From positions 1,612,001 through 1,676,000 of the forward strand of contig JAEILZ010000006.1 in assembly GCA_018873225.1 (NCBI GenBank): a stretch of 64,000 bases of DNA, in the 5' to 3' direction. Every line of letters begins with the position of its first letter. Positions within the stretch are counted from its first letter, which is position 1. The notes below the pieces were generated by a model, which saw only the letters and a program-made list of their open reading frames with translations, made no database searches and was not told the origin of the DNA. Origin of the DNA: [Phialemoniopsis] sp. UDSM-2020. Taxonomy: Eukaryota > Ascomycota > Sordariomycetes > Thyridiales > Thyridiaceae. Positions 37,294 to 47,169 of this stretch are shown in pieces. The position numbers and the translations under genes are program-made.

Positions 37294-39509
37294 ATGAGCG
37301 CACTACCTGCTGGGGTAGATGCCCTCGCGATGAATGGCGAGAGTTTACCCAAACTCAACATCGCCATCATGGGGTTTGGCAGCCACGGTGATCTCAAACC
37401 AACTCTGGACATCGCCAAAGTCCTGCAGTATCATCATGGCCACCGCGTGAGATACGTCACCCACGAGAAACACCGCCCGCTGATCGAGGCTGCCGGCATC
37501 GAGTTCTACTCCCTCGGGCGCGCCGACCCAAGGGAGATGCTAGCGCGCAGAAGTCTGAGCGGCGCGGAGATGCGCAAGGCTCTCCCTCAAATCCAGGACG
37601 AGTTCCTCGAGATGGGGCTGAGATACTGGGGCGCGTGTGTAGATGATCCTGCCGGTATTCCAAAGGGGATGTCGCCGGATCCGTTCGTTGCGGATGCCAT
37701 CATCTCTACCATGCCACCCTACGTACACAGCTCTACTGCGGCGCGAATGGGGATTCCAATACACCTAGAGGCTAACAATCCGCGACTATACTCAAAGTTC
37801 ATACCCCACTCCCAAGCCGAGTCTTCCGCAACGAGCACGTCGGTTGTCAGGAATGCCTTGTCTTGGTATTTCAAAGACCTTGCGTAAGTAGTTAAAAGAG
37901 CCAAGCACGCGACGAGGTTGTTATTCACCATGTGAATCTAGTTTCTTCCTCATGCTCAACTCTTCCCTCGATCGCATTCGCGTCCATTTAATGGGGCTCG
38001 ACACATTTACACCTTTTTGGTGGACCAGCCAGTTCATGCGGTTTAGGCTGCCCTGCTCCAATCTGTGGTCGCCCTTGCTTCTTCCCAGACCCGCAGACTG
38101 GGGAGACGAGATCGACACAGTTGGCTTTGTGTTTCCAGAACATGAGCCGTACACACCATCGCCAGAACTGACCGCATTTCTGGATGGCGGCGATCAACCC
38201 ATATACGTCGGTTTTGGGAGCATGTCATTTCCCAACTCGGACCAAGTTTTCGAAGCTATCTTGGATGGCATCGAAAAGGCTGGACGACGTACCATCTTTG
38301 CGAAAGGGTGGTCCGGGACCAAGCTAGACTTGTCCGAGCGAGAAAACATTTTTGTCGTCGACGAGATCCCTCATCACTGGCTTTTCCCAAAGGTCGCAGC
38401 TGTCGTGATTCACATGGGTGCTGGAACCATGTCTATGGCGCTGAAGTGCGGGAAACCCATCATCATGGTGCCCATAGGCGGAGACCAGCCATTCTGGTCT
38501 CATCGTGCCTATTTGGCGGGTTGCGGCCCAGAACCTATCTCGTTCAAGGAAATAACAGCAGACCTAGTTGCTACGAGAGTTTGGGAGGCATTATCCCCCG
38601 AGTCTCTTTCCCGCATCGACTCCGTAGCCGCAAGGATCTCCGAAGAAGAGCCAGGCCAGTTCAAATTCGCACGCTCTGCACTCCGAACATTTGGAGAGGC
38701 TTATGCTACCGGACACTGTGACTTGTTGCCCGAGCGTGTCGCTATCTGGAAGCACAAAGGGTCCCAGGCAAAGCTCTCGGCGATGGCTGCCAGTATCCTT
38801 ATCAAGGAAGGCCATATTTCACAGACAGAACTGAGTCTGATTCGATATGTCGACTTACCCGATCTCAGAAGCCCAGGAGATCCTATCACCGCCGTTGCCC
38901 TAGGCATCAAGACCATCATACTTCGGGCCTGGTCTGTGGTCAAAGCAATTCGGAGTCTTGGGAATTTCATGTCTATTACACAGGGGATACTGAACCTGTT
39001 CAAAGCAGTGACTCACTTCGCAGCCAGTGAGTACATGACGATGGTACTCTTTCTAGAATTCGACTAACAATATGCCTTTAGCTCCAATTGCCCTCATGCA
39101 TTTTGCTTCGTACGGGCTGTACAACTTCTTGGAATTCGCTACATATGAACTGGGCAGTATTACTGAGCCTCAGCAGTTCGGCAGCAACTCTTGGGCGCAC
39201 TCCTACTGGCAAATGCTTGGTTTCTTACTCGCAGCACCCTTCAAAGAGCTGGATCTTAGACGCAGCAGCTTTACTACGCTGCTCTTCTCACCCGTTAGGT
39301 TCGCTCTCAGTGCTATCAACATTCCGATCGGGTTCATTGCTTTCACGTCTCGAGTCATCAATAGGAACTTGGACTACTTCGTTGGGGAACGCGAGAGGGT
39401 TGACGTAGTCTATCAAGCTCGAGTCACTCAAGGCCGGCGTGAGATGGAGCTCACATCAAGTGAACTGTACAACAGAGTCCTCAAAAGTTGGGAAGGCAAG
39501 AGGATCTGA
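37294..39509 (+). CDS. UDP-sugar glycosyltransferase, sterol-glucosyltransferase-like (GT1)
   Basis: Three exons (37294-37883, 37942-39026, 39082-39509) encode 700 residues. Introns have GTAAGT/TAG and GTGAGT/TAG borders. The N-terminal half begins with IMGFGSHGDLKPTLDIA, the GT28-like strand-loop of the sterol glucosyltransferase group, but lacks the PH/GRAM part found in Ugt51-type enzymes. The donor site is HMGAGTMSMALKCGKP with GGDQPFW following (from His354). An extra C-terminal part of about 240 residues has several hydrophobic stretches and may associate with membranes. It is not part of the standard GT-B fold. The gene starts 285 bp after the PKS-NRPS stop on the same strand, so glycosylation of the cluster product is likely. 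Which sugar is used cannot be read from the sequence. Confidence 0.88.
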
Positions 39510-39549
39510 GTTGCATTTGTGTAAGATAGAAAAATCCATACGGGCCAGT

Positions 39550-40317
39550 CTACTTCTGCGGGCAGTAGACGCTCATCTCAAGCCCGTTCTTGAATGGCAG
39601 CGTCATGTTGATGAACCCGCTCTCCGGCGAGCGCATGTAGTTCAGATACTCCGCATATCCCTCAGCCGAGCTGATGGTGTTATCCGCGATGATCACGGCG
39701 CCGGGCTTCATCTTGGGCTGCACGATCTTGAGCGTCGGCATCACCATCGGAGTCCAGACTGTCGGCGTACGGTGAGCAAAAGAATATACTTGACCTCGAG
39801 GGGAACAACATGCAAAAGTAGCAGAAAAGATAGGGTAACACTTACTATCAAGCAACAAAAAATCCACATCCTCTAAATCCCTCTTCAGCGTCTCCCTCAG
39901 ATCCCCAACCCGCAGGTCAATTACACCGCTCACCCCCTCGCCGCACTCACCCCAGTAGCCCCTCGCCCTCGCCGCCTTATCCGGCTCGTGCTCCGTCGCA
40001 ATGACCCTCCCGCCTCCGTTCGCCGCCGCCGCGAGCGCGAGGTAGATCGTGCTGACGCCGTAGCTCGTGCCTGCCTCGACGATCGTGCGCGCCCCCGTCG
40101 CGCGGATGAGCGAGTACACGTACTGCGCCTTGTCCTCCTCGAGCGCGATGAACTTGTCGCGCATGCGCGCCGCCACGGCGGCCTCGCCGCCGTCGACGTA
40201 GTCGTTGCGCGTGAGGACGGCCTCTTGCGCGAGGGACTCGGCGTGCAGGCGCGCGAGCAGGGTGCGGATGTGCTCCGGGACGCCCTGCATGGGGTTCTGC
40301 GGGGGAGGCGGCGCCAT
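39550..40317 (-). CDS. SAM-dependent small-molecule O-methyltransferase (catechol-OMT-like)
   Basis: Two exons (40317-39846 and 39758-39550) encode 226 residues, normal for the O-methyltransferase family 3 type. The intron at 39759-39845 (GTAAGT/CAG) restores DFLLLDIWTPM. The SAM-binding loop is IVEAGTSYGVSTIYLA, followed by an acidic ribose-binding site in ATEHEPDKA and a metal-site-like IIADN. Its stop is 40 bp from the glycosyltransferase stop, the two being convergent. Likely role: O- or N-methylation of the cluster product, where N-methylation of a tetramate nitrogen is possible but unproved. Exon 1 is strikingly rich in G+C at third codon positions compared with the PKS-NRPS gene. Confidence 0.87.
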   Translation of the reverse strand: MAPPPPQNPMQGVPEHIRTLLARLHAESLAQEAVLTRNDYVDGGEAAVAARMRDKFIALEEDKAQYVYSLIRATGARTIVEAGTSYGVSTIYLALAAAANGGGRVIATEHEPDKAARARGYWGECGEGVSGVIDLRVGDLRETLKRDLEDVDFLLLDSKCYPIFSATFACCSPRGQVYSFAHRTPTVWTPMVMPTLKIVQPKMKPGAVIIADNTISSAEGYAEYLNYMRSPESGFINMTLPFKNGLEMSVYCPQK

Positions 40318-41319
40318 CGCTGGGTTGTGTGGATTCTGGCTGTCTGGAGGTGGGGATGGTTTGCTGGTGCTCTCTTTTGCAAAGGGGGGTTGAGAAGTGT
40401 TAAGGATATCGAGAGAAGGAACTAAATGTGACGAGAAGACGTCGAAGAGTAGATTGTGTAGTGGTCTGGCACAGAATATATCATCTCCTCGGACGTACTC
40501 GTGGGCAATACGTAAATGCGCTGCCGTGACTTACATCCGCCCTCCCGTTGCCGTGCAGCATCCCGAGTTCGGAGTCGAGCCAGTTTCCCCGGCGCTCGCC
40601 CCCTCCCCCGCCTTTACCAGACCACACCAATGGCAAGTTGCCTCGCGCCTCGCGGAAACTTCCTCTCAAAGGCCATTTTAAGCGAGACCGTGTCTGCTTA
40701 ATTCCGCTCTGTGTTTTGACAGTCCGTGGGCCGGGGATTCAATGGACCATCGAGGTGAAGGGAGACTGGAGTCCCTCGCTTGAGGCAGGAAAGTCCTGGG
40801 AATGCGTCTGCGACACCACCCCGAGGGTGCTATCCTCACCATGTCACATAGATATCATGCAAAGCTTGAGTAACAGAAAATCAAATGCTTGTATTCTTCA
40901 GATGCCTGCAATTGTTTCCAGGATGCTCTATATGAAAAGCGCAAAGAACAAAGACGACTCCTAACTTTTGGAGTCGAAGAATGCGCAGCAGGGGAAAAAG
41001 GCGTCTATCTATCATTACACCTGCCATATAAACAAGCAGAAAAGCCTCCAATGCTGCCTCATAACCAATTTCCTGACAGAAATCCTTCCAGTGAGGATTG
41101 CGCCAGACTCTGATTCCCCAAGGCTTTCCTCCCTCCACTGTGTCCCGCTCATCTGATGCAAGCCGCCACTTTTGAATGAAGAAAGCAGGTAAAACGTATT
41201 ATTACAAGATTTGTCGATAAATCTGCGCTTTTGATGCAGTGTTTGTGTGCCGCAAACTTTTTGGCACCAGTCAGAGCCTGATTCAGGCCTTACTATGTCG
41301 AAATGTGCTCAGTGTTGTC
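40318..41319. other. Intergenic region at right border of cluster
   Basis: This spacer holds the methyltransferase promoter and the 3' flank of the RCC1 gene. Frames are short and overlapping. I see no gene. Confidence 0.6.
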
Positions 41320-43255
41320 TTATTTCTTGGCAACGCTGGCCAAGATGGAGAATTGACCGCCAGCTCCAGCGTACGAGAGACGCTTCTCGCGAACTGCGGT
41401 GTTGTCGATGAGTGTGGGTGTCTCGATGTCCTCGAAAGTTCCCTGGCCTGTCTGGTAATTCGCCGAGAAGCCCCACGAGTAGGCCTTGCCGTCGCGGGTG
41501 ATGGCGAAGCTGTTGTCTGTGCCAGCAGCAACAGATTCGACAGGAGGGACGTCTATGGGCACAAGTTAGCTTGGGAGGAGGTTCGGTGCGTGTAAGAGCA
41601 GATTGATACATACCAGGAACAGCGGTAGGGAGCTTCAGGATACGGGGGTTCTTTCGGTCGTCGAAGATGGTATTATCCTCAGTGAACACCTCCTTCTTCA
41701 TGCCAACCTGGTGGCCATCGACACGACCCCACGTGAGAAGCTTGCCGTCTTCGGTGCAAGCGAGCGAGTGGTGTTCACCACCGCAAATATCGTGAACGGG
41801 GTCCTCGAGGGCCTCGACTAGGGTAGGCTCGAGAATGGCGGCATCAGCATCACCGGCTCCGTCTTCGACGCCCAGCTCTCCAAAGTTGTTGAGGCCCCAA
41901 GCATAAACGCGGCCCTTGGTGTCAACGGCGAAGCTGTGATAGCTACCACATGCTACCTTCGCGATGTGAGATCCGCGCTTGAATGATACACCACTGGGAC
42001 GGAGCGCGGCTTCCTTGTTGCGCTGAATGCATCGGCGGCCAAGTTGGTTCTGTTCGGGGCAACCCCAGGCAAAGACCTTGCCCTTCTGGTCGAGAGTGAG
42101 GATATGATTCGATCCGACGGCGAGCTGCACGACCTTCTTGGGCTCTGGTAGAAGGATCGGGGTTCTCTGGATAAGAATGTCCTTGGTGAAGCCCAGGATA
42201 CCATCCGCAGCCTGCAAACTTGTTAGCGCAATCTGGAAAATATCTGAGGAATATTAGCTTACTCGGAAGGTACCCCAGCCGTAAACGCGACCGTCGGCAG
42301 TCAGGGCAAAGGAGGCGCTGTCGCAGGCAGCGACCTGAACGAATTTGGTGTCCGGCGCAACATTGGTGGTGTCGATCTCGGCGGGTGTGCTCTCCTTGGG
42401 GTTGATGCCGGTGTCATCATCGTCATCAGAATCGGAGTCCTCGTCGTCGTCGGCATCGCGGAGGCCACCATCCCATGTGGTGTCTCTGCCGAGAGCGCCC
42501 TGGTCATTGACACCCCAGGTCAGGATCTTGTTGTCCTTAGTCAGCGCAATAGAGTGCATGCCTCCAGCAGACACTTGGACGACTCCAACGGTGCTGCTGG
42601 AGAGGTTGGCATTGATGCGGGGGCGCTTGACATCGATCGGCTTCTTGCCGTCAGTCTTCTTGCTGCCCAATCCAAGCTCGCCCGAGCTTCCCTCACCAAA
42701 GACGAAGACATCGAGGACGTCTGTGGGGGCCTTGTTGATGGCGACACCAATCTTGACGGCGGGCTTCTTGACCTCGGCCTTCTTCGCTGCCGGGGCAGTT
42801 CGTACTCGCTTGATCGGGCGCTCCTGCGCGGGAGGTGCTTCGTTAATCTCGTCGTCGGAGATGGCAGCGCTGCCTCGCTTGACGCCGTTGACTTTGGGCG
42901 CGGCCGGATCGGCGTTCTCTTTGTCAGCCTCGGGGGCAGACTTCTTGGTTGCGGTCGAGGCCTTTGCGGGGGCTGCCTTGGTGGACTTGGATGATTTAGT
43001 TGCTTTAGTCTTGGTGTTCTGCTTCTTGGTGGGTTTCTTTGCTGCTGCGGTCTTCCGCGCTGCTTTCTGGGGTCTCACGTTCTGCTGATCCTCTTCATCA
43101 TCTTCGGCCTTGCGCTTTCGCGAGGCGGGCTTTGCGAGCGGAGCCTTGGTATTGGCCTTGGCAGGTGCTTTCGCGACGGGAGTCTTTGAACGGGCAGCAG
43201 CTTTGGCTACAGGAGCCTTCGCAACAGCTGCTGCGGCAATCTTCTTGGGCGGCAT
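41320..43255 (-). CDS. RCC1: RCC1-family Ran guanine nucleotide exchange factor
   Basis: Three exons (43255-42263, 42211-41614, 41552-41320) encode 607 residues. Introns 42212-42262 and 41553-41613 have GTAAGC/CAG and GTATGT/TAG borders. Residues 1 to about 190 are a basic Lys/Ala/Pro-rich tail with repeated PVAKA-like units and nuclear-localisation-like KRK and KR clusters. Seven RCC1 repeats follow, recognisable by blocks such as GGMHSIALT, GSNHILTLD, GSYHSFAVD, GEHHSLACT and GTDNSFAIT, each followed by a WG. An acidic Asp/Glu/Ser insert interrupts the blade after WGVNDQGALG. Fungal orthologues (Pim1, Srm1/Prp20) load Ran with GTP on chromatin, which drives nuclear transport. A seven-blade propeller with a basic tail fits that role better than other RCC1-domain proteins. 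Confidence 0.87.
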
Positions 43256-44171
43256 TTTTTCGAATACCTGAAGGGAAGGTGAGGTAGAGGATGGAGGGTC
43301 GGGATGTGAGAAAAGGTTCTTTGAGGGGGGAGACGAAGTGTCAAAGGCAAGAATCGCAATATCTTCTTATGCAAGAGAAAGATCTTGTCAAGAAGAAAAT
43401 GGTTGGAATATCGAGTTCGAGGGTGGTTCGTTTCTCGAAGCGAAGTGTGCGATGAGAAAAGGTGGGTGGGAGCAGCTGTAAGGTGATGGATGAGACGCGG
43501 GTGGAATCTTGTTATTGTTGCCCGGTCCGCTTTGGGAGCTCCTGTGGGACCCGAAACTAAATTGGGCCCAGCCTTTGACGAAAAAAAGTATTCACCGCTT
43601 CCGGATCAATTCAACGCCTATTGTCAAATTAGGCCGGCAGAAAAAGAAGGATCCGCAAACGGCAAGGCGGTGAATCGCAACAATGGCCTGACAATAGCAG
43701 CCAACAATGGGCAACGGCTCGCGTCGCATGCAACAATAGAGGGCGCGGAAATGTCGATAATAGTTGTGGATATATATATTGTAAAGCGCAAAGGAAGATT
43801 CTTGTCAGCAATAGGTTTGTCGAAGTTTAATGAATGGAACGTGACCTTGGCAATACAGCAGAGAGCACCCTCGCCCTTGGTCTCGTTCGTCACTTGGGCT
43901 CGGGTCAGCGACTCGTCAGTACCCCTCTTCAAATGGCTTTGTACTTCACTGCCGATCGTCCAATGTGTGGTGGATTTGAAAGATGATTCAATTCAATTGT
44001 CATTATTCACTTGGGTCAATGCGACCGAGTCTAACTCCTAAGCGCCGTTCCATGCCACCGTTGCGTGCTCCCCGCACTATGCCACCGTACCATGCGCAGA
44101 CCAAATCCCCGGGTATTTTGTATAGCAACGCCATCTTGAGCCAAAGAAATGCAAGTTTGGTAGCGGGCAGC
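43256..44171. other. Intergenic region, RCC1 promoter side
   Basis: This holds the 5' leader and promoter of the RCC1 gene (minus) and the 3' flank of the metallothionein-like gene (minus). A 183-codon plus-strand frame at 43490-44041 lacks motifs and I treat it as chance. Confidence 0.55.
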
Positions 44172-44675
44172 TTATTTCTTGGTGGTGAAGTCGATCTCGT
44201 TGGAGGGGTCGAACTTGGGGTCGGCGGACTTCTCGCAGGTGCAGGCATCTGTGGCGACGAGTGTTAGTCAATTGCTTGCAACGGCTGGCTGGCCTGCGAT
44301 GAAGCCAAGAAAAAGATGAAAGTACTTACCAGCAGGACGGGCACCGCAGGAGCAGGCTTGGCCAGCAGGCTTGGTGTTCTCGCTGGTGGCGCGGTCGCAG
44401 GTGCACTGGCCGGCAGGGCGGGCGCGGCAGGAGCAGCGGGGGCCGGAGACGGCGTTCTCGGTGGAGGCCTTGTTGCAGGTGCAGTGAAGGGCGGACTGCT
44501 GGCCGCAGGAGCACTTGGCTTGCTGGGCTGTAAAGAAACAAATTCGTCAGTCATGTGCTCTTGAAAGCTACCAAGAAGATGCTGCAGACCAGCCTGGAAT
44601 TGACTTACCACAGACGCAGCCGGCGGCGCCCTTGCCGCAGCAGGTAGTGGGCTTCATTACCATGGTGGTGGCCAT
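44172..44675 (-). CDS. Cysteine-rich metallothionein-like protein
   Basis: Three exons (44675-44609, 44527-44330, 44248-44172) encode 113 residues. It would be missed by simple frame searches because both introns (44528-44608 and 44249-44329, each 81 bp, GTAAGT/CAG) split a short frame. The protein starts MATTMVMKPTTCCGKG and has 16 cysteines: CC at 12-13, CVC at 20-22, then three CSC-x7-CTC units at 28-40, 54-66 and 81-93. The tail after residue 94 is acidic and cysteine-free. Paired CxC cysteines and the absence of aromatic residues in the Cys-rich part are metallothionein hallmarks, so binding of copper, zinc or iron is likely. Similar short proteins are widespread in Pezizomycotina, but I know of no settled function. 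Confidence 0.88.
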
Positions 44676-44851
44676 TGTGTTCGAGTTGGAGATGTTTGGG
44701 TGGAAAGAGGAAGACACGGTTGGTCTTGGAGGTCGGTTTGAGACTGTTGAAGAGCGCAATATAGCTGCGGTAAGGTGGGATTGAATTGATGGTCTGCTTT
44801 GAAGAATTGAACAATGATTTGGGTTCGAAGGGAAGGACAGGATGCAGCTGG

Positions 44852-44859
44852 TATTTATG
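44852..44859 (-). promoter_or_regulatory. TATA-like element of metallothionein-like gene
   Basis: Read on the minus strand this gives CATAAATA, about 175 bases before the ATG. It is a plausible core promoter element with a leader of ordinary fungal length. Confidence 0.4.
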
Positions 44860-44952
44860 CTGGTCATAAGCAACAGCCCACTTGAGGATCTAGGCCAGGC
44901 ATTGACATCACCCACTGAAATACAGTGGTCCAGAATCGTGCCATGTAGGGTA

Positions 44953-45051
44953 ATCACCCTGTCTCTGATTGGCTGTAGCTTGCCAGAATCAGCCCACACA
45001 ACCAATCAGAGCTGTGATGATTGAGTTCTGGCCAATGAAAGAGGGCGCAAT
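44953..45051. promoter_or_regulatory. Cluster of three CCAAT-N12-RWT sites (CBC:HapX type)
   Basis: Three CCAAT boxes here each have RWT exactly twelve bases after the box. Site 1 is on the minus strand (CCAAT at 44972-44968, GAT at 44955-44953). Site 2 is on the plus strand (45002-45006, GAT at 45019-45021). Site 3 is on the plus strand (45032-45036, AAT at 45049-45051). Sites 1 and 2 also form a perfect 10-bp inverted repeat (CTCTGATTGG and CCAATCAGAG). The published composite site for the CCAAT-binding complex with the iron regulator HapX is, as I recall it, CSAAT-N12-RWT. The cluster lies about 280-380 bp upstream of the metallothionein-like ATG, so iron- or metal-linked control is a reasonable inference. 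Two further CCAAT boxes (minus strand, 45148-45152 and 45209-45213) do not have RWT at this spacing. Confidence 0.6.
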
Positions 45052-45463
45052 TCTGATTAGCCTTTTAGTGGCACCGTCAATGGGTCCAGCTCCAGCCAAA
45101 TCTCAAATCTGGATCTTATGCCAGGAACGCACCACTCCATGGCCCCGATTGGGCAACAACGCACACTACGGTACCTGAATGAATAATTGCTGGTGTCTAA
45201 GTGGCTGGATTGGTTCTCCTGGGGCTGTGAGGGACTTCACCTGGCCTTTGAACCACTTGGCAAGGCAGTTTAGTAACCTGGTTTCAACAGTTCACTTGTT
45301 GCAAGACGAGGAAGCAAGGCAACATCGTCATGAAATCGTATCTACCTAGGCAAGATCATGTGCCTGCTACAGGTAACCCCTGGTATGAATCGCCATCAAA
45401 TCTGACAGCTCTGCAACTGCTGTCATAACCAGCTAGCATAATTAAGGCCAGTGTCTTTCCAGG

Positions 45464-46801
45464 TCAAGTCCTCTCGAACAAGTAGACCTCGATTGTTTGA
45501 TCCTCCGACGCCAGCACAGGAAGAGGAATCTTCACCTCTTCCATGATACCCCATCTATTTGCAGACATGAGCTCGAACAACAACTTTTCTGAGGAGTGCC
45601 GCGGCTTGGTGGCCAAGAGCACCTTGAGATCCTTGCATGGTGTATGACTTTGAGAGAGATTGTGGAGTGCCGAAAGAGTCTCGACAAGCGCCGGCAGCAT
45701 GTCCACGTTATAGGTGCAGTCGCTCAGCATGATGAGATCAAACGCTGCAGCCCTCGTGAGCGGGAAAGAATCAAAGATTCCTTCCCGACACTCGTTCCAG
45801 TCGAGGGTCTCGAAATCAACATCCACGCCTTCCATCCCTTGAGTCTGATTGGGTCGCGTCACAGACCCTTCGAAATTGCAAAGATTGGCACGGACTGTAT
45901 CCTCTGCCTCTTCCAGGTCGGTCAACAACAATGAAGTGCTGTATCCGCGTGGACGGCGGTAGACTTCCAGTAATTTAGCAGCCCCGATCGCGAGGATGCC
46001 AACACCAGAGCCGAGCTCCAGTATGTTGAGATGGTCCGGCTTGAAGAGAAGGGCCTTGAGAATCGGCAACGCGTCATTATACCTCTTTGGTGTGGCCGCG
46101 TTGCAAATGCTTTCTAATAGTGCCACCGTCATTACGCCGGCATCCCAGACGTGACGAGCAATGCTCTCACCCAGCTCTTCTTGGATATCAATCTCGGTAT
46201 TGTTCTCTTCAACGTGACCCCCCAGTATCAACTTTCGAAGAGCAACGTGCTCCGGTGCCTGGCCAGAGGCGGCCAGTTGCGCCCATACAGGCATGATGAG
46301 GCCTTGGTCTTTCCGCAGTAGATCATCACTGTAGACTGCGGAGATCTTGGAGTCAGCGGTCTGTATCGATATTCTCGGCCAACCAACATCTGGCCCGTCC
46401 TGATCCGAAATGCTCTCGTCAAAGTTCTGTGGGAGTCTGAAGTCGAGTTTCAGCACACGCATCCCTGATTTCCATATAGTTGACACGTTCTTGCCCTCCG
46501 GCAGAAGTTCAGTAGAGACTATTCGTATCCGTTTTTGTATATCAACCCCACTCTCTTCTTGGCCACTCGAGTTGCCTGTGCCTTGAGTCGTTGATTCTGA
46601 TCCCCCCTCCGTTTGACTTGAGCTGTCATCTTCGATCGCTTCTGAGACTTGACGTTCCAGATGAAAAGTCAGCCTTATGGGCGAGTCCGGACAAAGGAAA
46701 GACTCTCCAAGATCGGTCGTTACAGTCAAGATTATCTTTACAGATGTCTTTGACTTCGTCTTTGTGACGACAGGGTGTCTTAGGAGCCGAATATAGTGCA
46801 T
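45464..46801 (-). CDS. Family-16-type lysine methyltransferase-like protein
   Basis: One exon of 446 codons (445 residues). The ATG at 46801 gives MHYIRLLRHPVV, which matches the usual beginning of this fungal group as I recall it. The frame is also open upstream to 46857. The SAM-binding loop is ILELGSGVGILAIGAAKLL at about residue 265. LLLTDLEEA follows, and the post-I motif DLIMLSDCTYN corresponds to the D-x-x-Y element of METTL21/Methyltransf_16 proteins, many of which methylate lysines of translation factors or chaperones. The N-terminal 200 residues form a separate beta-rich part with an acidic Ser/Glu insert. It is not part of the biosynthetic cluster. The protein substrate is unknown. 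Confidence 0.82.
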   Translation of the reverse strand: MHYIRLLRHPVVTKTKSKTSVKIILTVTTDLGESFLCPDSPIRLTFHLERQVSEAIEDDSSSQTEGGSESTTQGTGNSSGQEESGVDIQKRIRIVSTELLPEGKNVSTIWKSGMRVLKLDFRLPQNFDESISDQDGPDVGWPRISIQTADSKISAVYSDDLLRKDQGLIMPVWAQLAASGQAPEHVALRKLILGGHVEENNTEIDIQEELGESIARHVWDAGVMTVALLESICNAATPKRYNDALPILKALLFKPDHLNILELGSGVGILAIGAAKLLEVYRRPRGYSTSLLLTDLEEAEDTVRANLCNFEGSVTRPNQTQGMEGVDVDFETLDWNECREGIFDSFPLTRAAAFDLIMLSDCTYNVDMLPALVETLSALHNLSQSHTPCKDLKVLLATKPRHSSEKLLFELMSANRWGIMEEVKIPLPVLASEDQTIEVYLFERT

Positions 46802-46857
46802 GTTGACAGGATGGCCCCGGCGCTGCACCACGCGCAAGAGCTTGGTCAAAAGTCCCG

Positions 46858-46920
46858 CTATAGCATCCAGGTCAGCACAAGATCAACCTCATAACAGCCA
46901 CAATCCACAGATAAACTCAC
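46858..46920 (-). other. Probable 5' leader intron of the methyltransferase gene
   Basis: A 63-bp segment has a GTGAGT donor, a GCTGACC branch site and a CTATAG acceptor on the minus strand, just upstream of the methyltransferase ATG. Joining the flanks keeps the frame open (VVAGLLTKLL), but that frame meets a stop upstream with no ATG in between. It is therefore either a leader intron or a coding intron whose first exon lies further upstream and was not identified. Confidence 0.6.
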
Positions 46921-47169
46921 CAACGACTAGATATTGCTCATAACTGTGAAGCTTGTAGTACTGATTGAGGCCGCTGTTTGTGTGATGTCTTTCCTGGAGG
47001 TCTTATCCTTTGGATGGAAGGTCACTGGTGAGGAAGCGTGAAAGATAGCTTGCCCAGCAAAAATCATTTTGCGGCAGATGCCCATGCTTAGTCATCTCTG
47101 CGTCGCAATAACACCACTGCACATTAATCCAACCTCCCTTCCAGCAAAGAACTCGCAACAGTCACTCTG

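Noticed and set aside
46858..46975. Upstream coding exon for the methyltransferase gene
   Set aside because: The intron looks real, but the joined frame reaches a stop before any ATG, so I kept the start at 46801 and call this a leader intron.
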